DNA from: Chara braunii
Taxonomy: Eukaryota; Streptophyta; Charophyceae; Charales; Characeae
Reading direction: 5' to 3'
Assembly (NCBI GenBank): GCA_003427395.1
Contig: BFEA01000263.1
Location: 341,859-361,868, forward strand
Length of the DNA stretch: 20,010 nt
Part shown: positions 17,832 through 20,010 of the stretch, in pieces
How the letters are laid out: each line of letters begins with the position of its first letter
Numbering within the stretch: the first letter of the stretch is position 1
The notes under the pieces: model-generated
What the model saw: only the letters and a program-made list of their open reading frames with translations
Told to the model about the DNA's origin: nothing
Databases searched by the model: none
Translations under genes and position numbers: made by a program

Positions 17832-19677
17832 CTCCCGCAATCGGTGGGGCAACCTCCCACAAAGGCCTTGGCGCGGACCTACGGGTTGCAATCCCGCCTG
17901 CTGCCTTCCTCTCGTAACCAAGAGACTACACTGAGACTGAGAAAGGCAGAAAGAGAAAGGTCAAACTCTCAGATCCAAGAGAGGTGCACTCAGACTCGTA
18001 GGAGAGGGTCTTGGAATCTTCGGCGCCTGAGGGCCCCGCAATGATGGCCGAGAAAATGCAGTAGAATCAGCTAGATCATGATAAAAAAGCAAAGTACCAA
18101 ATCCTCAGACGAACCTTCATGTTGTAACAATGACTCCTCTTGACGCTATAGTGCTCGTTCTCGGACCAAATGGCCGCAGCTCAGCCCCCCCCATGCTTTA
18201 CTCGGATAGGGGCCAAACGCAGCAATACACAATATGTACGGCGAAACACAGTAGTGTGCAGCGAACGGCAGTCCATACGGTCATACCAGTTGCAACCCTC
18301 TGATCAATAGCTCAGTAAACAGTTGCGGCCAGACCGTGATAAAATCCACAAACTAACTCAACAATGGTACCTCCGCTTGAGAAAGCAGCATCGCAACTCT
18401 AAATCTAAAGCAATAGCACTGTTGAAGGAGAGAACAACAACCCTGCTTAAGAACCACTCCAACACGCTGGGAATAATAACAACACGGTTGCACAGTAGTG
18501 ACCCTCTCAGTGCAGAAGTTGCGGTGGCAAATCGCAGAGGTAACATAATGGATTACTAGTAGGAATCTCAAAAGACAACCTATCACTATTGAGAAGTACA
18601 ACCGCAATCTCAAGCCCCGCAGTGGTTGAAACAACAGTCCGGTCCTCAAGCAACCAAGGCATATCAAATATTGTGCCTAGTAGGTATCAGCAATACTCTG
18701 TCAAGTATTTAACGATGTGGGCAGCAAAGTGCACAGCAAAGTGCACAGCAAGTTATTCTACAACGTACCCAGTTATTTTGCAGTGGAAACCTGCCATACT
18801 CAGCAAATTTAACCACCAGCCACCTCAACTCAAAAACGTTTGCTGGTCGTAGCCACAGACCTCCGGATGGATCCTCAAATAGTAGCAGCAAGCCCAAAAA
18901 AGAGTGTGGTCACAGTGTAATACCTACATTTACACTGTTCCGACTTAATGTTAGTAGCAGCGGTTGTAGCTTCAACCATAGCCGCTTAAAACTCGTACCA
19001 GGCACCGAGGCTTCTGAGTACTCTGTCAGTTGAGAAGTCAGCACCAAGCACCACCAATAATGTACTGCAGACCACAGTACGAGCAAAAACAGCACATGGC
19101 GGTAGTTGCAACCAACAGTTGCCTGAAGCTACAGTGCGTGAAGCACCACAGCCCAAATCAGTTTTCAGCCCCGTCGTGTCCTCGTCGTCGTCACATTGCT
19201 GGCTTACCGTAGATTTGCTGCATATTTTGTGGCTTGATATCTATAGGTGCAACTCTATCAAGTAGGTGCTTTAATTTTTATGTTGTTACCCCTTTCTTTA
19301 TTTCCACTATTCCTCTCTCCAATCCCACTCAGGCATAGTTCCACTCTTCCTATAGAAAATAAGCATGCATCTGCCGCTAAAGTTGGCCAGATGCAGCACT
19401 CTGGTAAAAATGAGGTAGGAAGCCAATAACAGTTGAGGATCACAACTGGAGCGGTTATACACAGAAACTTTGACTAGCATTACGATCGTTATGAGGCTGA
19501 GCAATGCTGGGAGGAAAACCTCGTCCAAAAACACTAGAAAGAAGAGCGCGGGTCGATTTGCCCTAAACCGTCAGCGATGGGGAGTATGGTGACCATCAAG
19601 ATCTCCACCAACAGACAGTAGGTTGACGACCACGTTGAGTAGCACTAGAACCCCGATGATTACCTCTGTAGTGACCA
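17832..19677. other. Noncoding, no gene recognised
   Basis: Short open frames only, none with a recognisable motif. The stretch 18200-19150 has many CAGTAGTG, AGTTGC and AACAAC words, as if derived from decayed short repeats. A C8 run lies at about 18185. GTACTG with CAGTAC forms a 6-bp hairpin near 19062. Confidence 0.5.
18723..18750. repeat. 12-bp tandem repeat, two full copies
   Basis: AGCAAAGTGCAC occurs at 18723-18734 and again at 18735-18746, followed by the start of a third copy (AGCAAG). Confidence 0.9.
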
Positions 19678-19872
19678 GCGACAACTTCGCTCCACGGTTC
19701 ACCGAATGTGCAAAATGAGAATGAATCTTGCGCTAAATCGCGGGAGAATACATCGCCCCTTCCTACTCATCTATGTCTAACTGTGGCAACTTCGTGCCCG
19801 ACTCATCTTCCCCCCTCACCAAAATGTGCAAAGCAAGAGTGAGTATTCCGCTAGAACGTGGAGGTATATACC
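19678..19872. repeat. Diverged 118-bp tandem repeat, two copies
   Basis: CAACTTCG, CACC, AATGTGCAAA, a GAGTGA-like word, CGCTA and a GGAG-ATA stretch occur in the same order at about 19678-19755 and 19784-19872. AATGTGCAAA is at 19705 and 19823. No coding sense seen. Confidence 0.6.
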
Positions 19873-20010
19873 AATGTTCTACATGCTGCTCGCCACTGTG
19901 CCCATCTTTTAGACAGGTTGTGAAGGCATCCTCCGATCAAGGATAAGGAGATGTATGTCCAATCCTCCCGCAGAAATTCGTGTGATATGAATGTCTCTCT
20001 TTCCCACTTC

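Noticed and set aside
17844-18044. Plus-strand 66-residue basic open frame
   Set aside because: Low complexity, no motif, no neighbouring gene structure or splice evidence.

Overview
The window looks like nuclear DNA from a green-lineage eukaryote. It contains degraded Ty3/gypsy retrotransposons, tRNA-derived and U6-derived sequences, microsatellites, and long stretches without genes. The gag and pol reading frames resemble, from memory only, polyproteins common in gene models of the charophyte alga Chara braunii (for example the RT stretch 'GTLRWVQDLQRLNAVTVRD' and the glycine-rich gag linker with one zinc knuckle). That species call is unverified inference. The Ns point to a draft assembly. 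I found no intact protein-coding gene.

Layout. 1-87: (CT)n. About 1000-1234, minus strand: a tRNA-like sequence followed by a U6 snRNA-like sequence. 1240-2060: diverged noncoding repeats. About 2070-2143, minus: a second tRNA-like sequence. 2144-4490: AT-rich, no gene. 4502-6790, minus: broken gag gene of one retrotransposon (element B), with two capsid-like repeats, a coiled coil and a zinc knuckle. 6735-12996, minus: a nearly full coding region of a different Ty3/gypsy element (element A) in the order gag, protease, reverse transcriptase, RNase H, integrase. It is broken by stops and 1-nt shifts, and its integrase C-terminus is cut off where element B gag begins. 13080-15800: noncoding and rich in inverted repeats, including two homologous about 630-bp-spaced copies whose hairpins covary. 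15819-15931: a 28-bp exact direct repeat. 16326-17549: a roughly 63-bp tandem array of hairpins with a constant core and covarying arms. 17550-20010: noncoding with a few short repeats.

How the parts fit. In element A, gag and protease share one frame. The RT frame starts in the -1 frame exactly at an A AAA AAG heptamer that touches the gag-protease stop codon, as expected for programmed -1 frameshifting. Most other breaks look like decay: the in-frame stops are mostly TGA or TAG, as CG and CHG cytosine deamination would give, and one protease active-site residue is lost. No LTR pair was recognised for either element.

The most unusual signal is the hairpin array at 16.3-17.5 kb. At least six units keep the CCCTA / ACCC / TAGGG stem and loop while their flanking arms differ between units but stay complementary within each unit. 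A second, independent case of covariation, including G-U pairs, is seen between the two repeats at 13.85 and 14.48 kb. Both suggest selection or a copying mechanism acting on structure rather than sequence.
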